Part shown: piece after piece, positions 62,141 through 64,000 of the stretch
Numbering within the stretch: position 1 is the first letter of the stretch
Layout: every line of letters starts with the position of its first letter
Assembly (NCBI GenBank): GCA_033980235.1
Contig: CM067067.1
Span: 3,215,001-3,279,000, forward strand
Direction: 5' to 3'
From: Diadema setosum
Taxonomy: Eukaryota; Echinodermata; Echinoidea; Diadematoida; Diadematidae
DNA: 64,000 nucleotides
The notes under the pieces: generated by a model
Seen by the model: the letters and a program-made list of their open reading frames with translations, nothing else
What the model was told of the DNA's origin: nothing
Database searches by the model: none
Translations under genes and position numbers: made by a program

Positions 62141-63868
62141 GAGAGGAGGGAGAGAGATTGTAACATGTATCCCAATGAATGCTAATGTCATGCTTCCTTG
62201 ACAAACGCAAAGTGTGCCCTCTGGCAAGATTCTTCTTATGGGACATCGTCATCATGTTACACCAGTGGCATCATTAAGGTTAGAGGTCGGCCGTTTGCTT
62301 GAAATCTTCGCATCTCAGTTACACCAGTGAAACGTTTTCTGTAAGCTGGTGTACTGCTCAACAGTTTTACATCTACTGTAGATCAATATCACTGCTTCTG
62401 AGGCCAGGCATTAAAGAGGGAAGGTAGAGAGCTGAGAGTTTATGCATACTTGTTATTCTAATCAGCATGAATTACAAAGATGAGTCATTTTTCCTGAGGA
62501 AAAACATATTAATTTGAGCTATTTTTTTTTTCTTCTTGGTGTCGGCATGTGGATATTCTGTTGTTCATAGTAGTCCTTTCTAGGTGTCATAAGTTATTAT
62601 TGACAGCAGTAGATATTGACTTTATTGTATCACCAGAACAGGCAAAATATGGCATAAGAATTCTGCAATGAATTGTTGTGGACATTGGTATGTTGCTGTG
62701 GAAGTACATTGTGTACAGAGAAAATGAAAATTTTATGCACTGCAGTAGTAAAAGAGTATCATCTATAATAAATACTTGAACAAGAAAGAATGCATATTAA
62801 TATTTTGTGAATTGAACTCTGTCGGATTTTCACACAGGTTGCAGAACACATGGATTCTTTACTTCTTTTTTGTGAGCAAACACTTAGAATGGAAATTTTT
62901 GATCGCTTATCTACTTGCCAGCAAATAATGCTTTCATCATATTTTCTGCGACTGTGTTGGGTTGCATGTTATTGCAATGTATTTGTTAGCCTTCTGCCGA
63001 ATCTATGTCACACTAAATCTCTCATTCTCTCTTCATCTACCTCCATATCTCTTCATCTATCTGTCTATCTACCTATCTGTCTATCTGTCTATCTATCTAT
63101 CTATCTATCTATCTATCCATCCACCCGTCTGTTTATCCTATTTATCGATCTGTCCATTTATCTTTCTCTCTGTTATTGTGTGCTTTGATGATGACCGCAC
63201 CAGGGCATAATGTATGATGATGTTTTATTACATATTGGTAGTGTCGCTTGATGTGAAACACTGTGAATATTAGGATCATACACTAAAGGAAGGTGTGGTA
63301 ATGTAGTTGTTTAGTTGAATATGAGTCTAGGTGCCTACAGTCAAGCTGAGGTGTTCTTACGACTGCCAACAATGGATGTAGATTGCTCCTTATTTTCAAA
63401 AAAGCCAAATTGTCTCCAATTCTGATTCTAACATGAATGTTTGACCCAAATTGTCACATGAGGATAGTGCATGGAATATTTTGTGAATATGGTGTTTTTG
63501 CGTGGGATGTGAGGCACACGGAAGAATTTTTTTTTTTAGATGTTTTGGTTTGGTGCAGGCACCACACTAATTTGCCAGCCGCATATTGGAAGCTTATGAT
63601 CTTGCCACCTTGTCGTATTACCCCATCGCTACCTGCAGAGTAATGCCTAAAGCAGATGCAGGCTTGCTGTGAAGAAAACAGGGAGGGCTATTTTTGATGC
63701 GGTGTTGATTCACGAGCCGACTCCCTGCCATTAAGCGTGGAACAATGCACGGCGCTCAGAACAATAGCTACCAGCTCATTGGCACGGATACCAGCTCTCT
63801 GGTAGTGATGCCTGCCAGACTGGTAACAGTTAACTCCTTCCTCTCCCCCTACATCACCCCACCTGCAG
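62141..63868. other. Non-coding stretch with a CTAT repeat
   Basis: No gene supported apart from the open region discussed at 63869. It contains the CTAT microsatellite at 63052-63130. Confidence 0.4.
63052..63130. repeat. (CTAT)n microsatellite
   Basis: CTAT/CTGT units, the complement of the GATA array 1.4 kb upstream, so the two lie in inverted orientation. Confidence 0.9.
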
Positions 63869-63975
63869 TAGCTTCCTGTCATCCAGGAGATGACCTTGCC
63901 GAGAACAAGTATCAATTTACAGAGCTACCTCCGTCTCATCAACCATCTCATTTTGAATATACTGCTCTATCCCAT
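63869..63975 (+). CDS. Candidate exon at the window edge, protein unknown
   Basis: A long pyrimidine tract (CTCCTTCCTCTCCCCCTACA) ends in CACCTGCAG (acceptor, exon from 63869); a second acceptor CATCCAG would start it at 63887. The donor is CAT/GTATGT. The frame reads ASCHPGDDLAENKYQFTEL then PPSHQPSHFEYTALSH without stops. The same frame is open upstream to 63745 (start MHGAQNNSYQLIGTDTSS), so a longer exon without the internal acceptors is possible. I do not recognise the protein. Continuation beyond the window is likely if real. Confidence 0.35.
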
Positions 63976-64000
63976 GTATGTGCATGCGGTTGATGAGCAG

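Overview
This window looks like nuclear DNA from an invertebrate animal, most likely a marine deuterostome and possibly an echinoderm. The signs are long AT-rich non-coding stretches, many microsatellites, a tRNA-derived SINE, several families of miniature DNA transposons, three copies of a Helitron-like element with about 160-bp internal repeats, and no operons or bacterial signals. The species assignment is inference only.

Only one protein gene is certain: an intact 512-codon pogo/Tigger-like DDE transposase on the minus strand (48324-49862). It lies inside a complete transposon (about 46770-50197) bounded by perfect 23-bp terminal inverted repeats (TIRs) and flanking TA dinucleotides. A short, diverged, internally deleted relative lies at 23647-23858. 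Other TA-flanked elements with CTGTA-type ends are scattered at 13466, 27229, 41104, 42608, 51296, 53128 and 54425. The autonomous element is the only visible source of a transposase that could have moved any of them.

The left 12 kb holds three same-strand copies (2541-3403, 8496-9337, 11321-12147) of a Helentron/HINE-like element. Each has one terminal and one subterminal inverted repeat, a short GC-rich microsatellite, four tandem ~160-bp monomers, and a 3' hairpin followed by CTAG. Every monomer carries GTTGCCATGGTAAC, a perfect fit to the RFX X-box consensus, so the window holds twelve such sites.

Other mobile or repetitive features are a fold-back element with TTAA ends (15509-16490), a 30-bp hairpin minisatellite (14008-14125), a 69-71-bp GA-rich minisatellite (25078-25640), a CpG-rich TIR element (32230-32769), a 300-bp MITE (34107-34407), a SINE on the minus strand (37345-37620), a 125-bp palindromic MITE (42894-43018), and a Tigger-type MITE inserted into a GATA array (61657-62095).

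Host coding sequence is sparse. I found several short open segments bounded by plausible splice sites. The best is on the minus strand at 58271-58615, inside a 235-codon open frame. Others on the plus strand are at 14536-14616, 38967-39053 and 63869-63975. I could not name the proteins or join the segments into one gene. The window therefore reads as long introns and intergenic DNA of one or more host genes, heavily colonised by small transposons.
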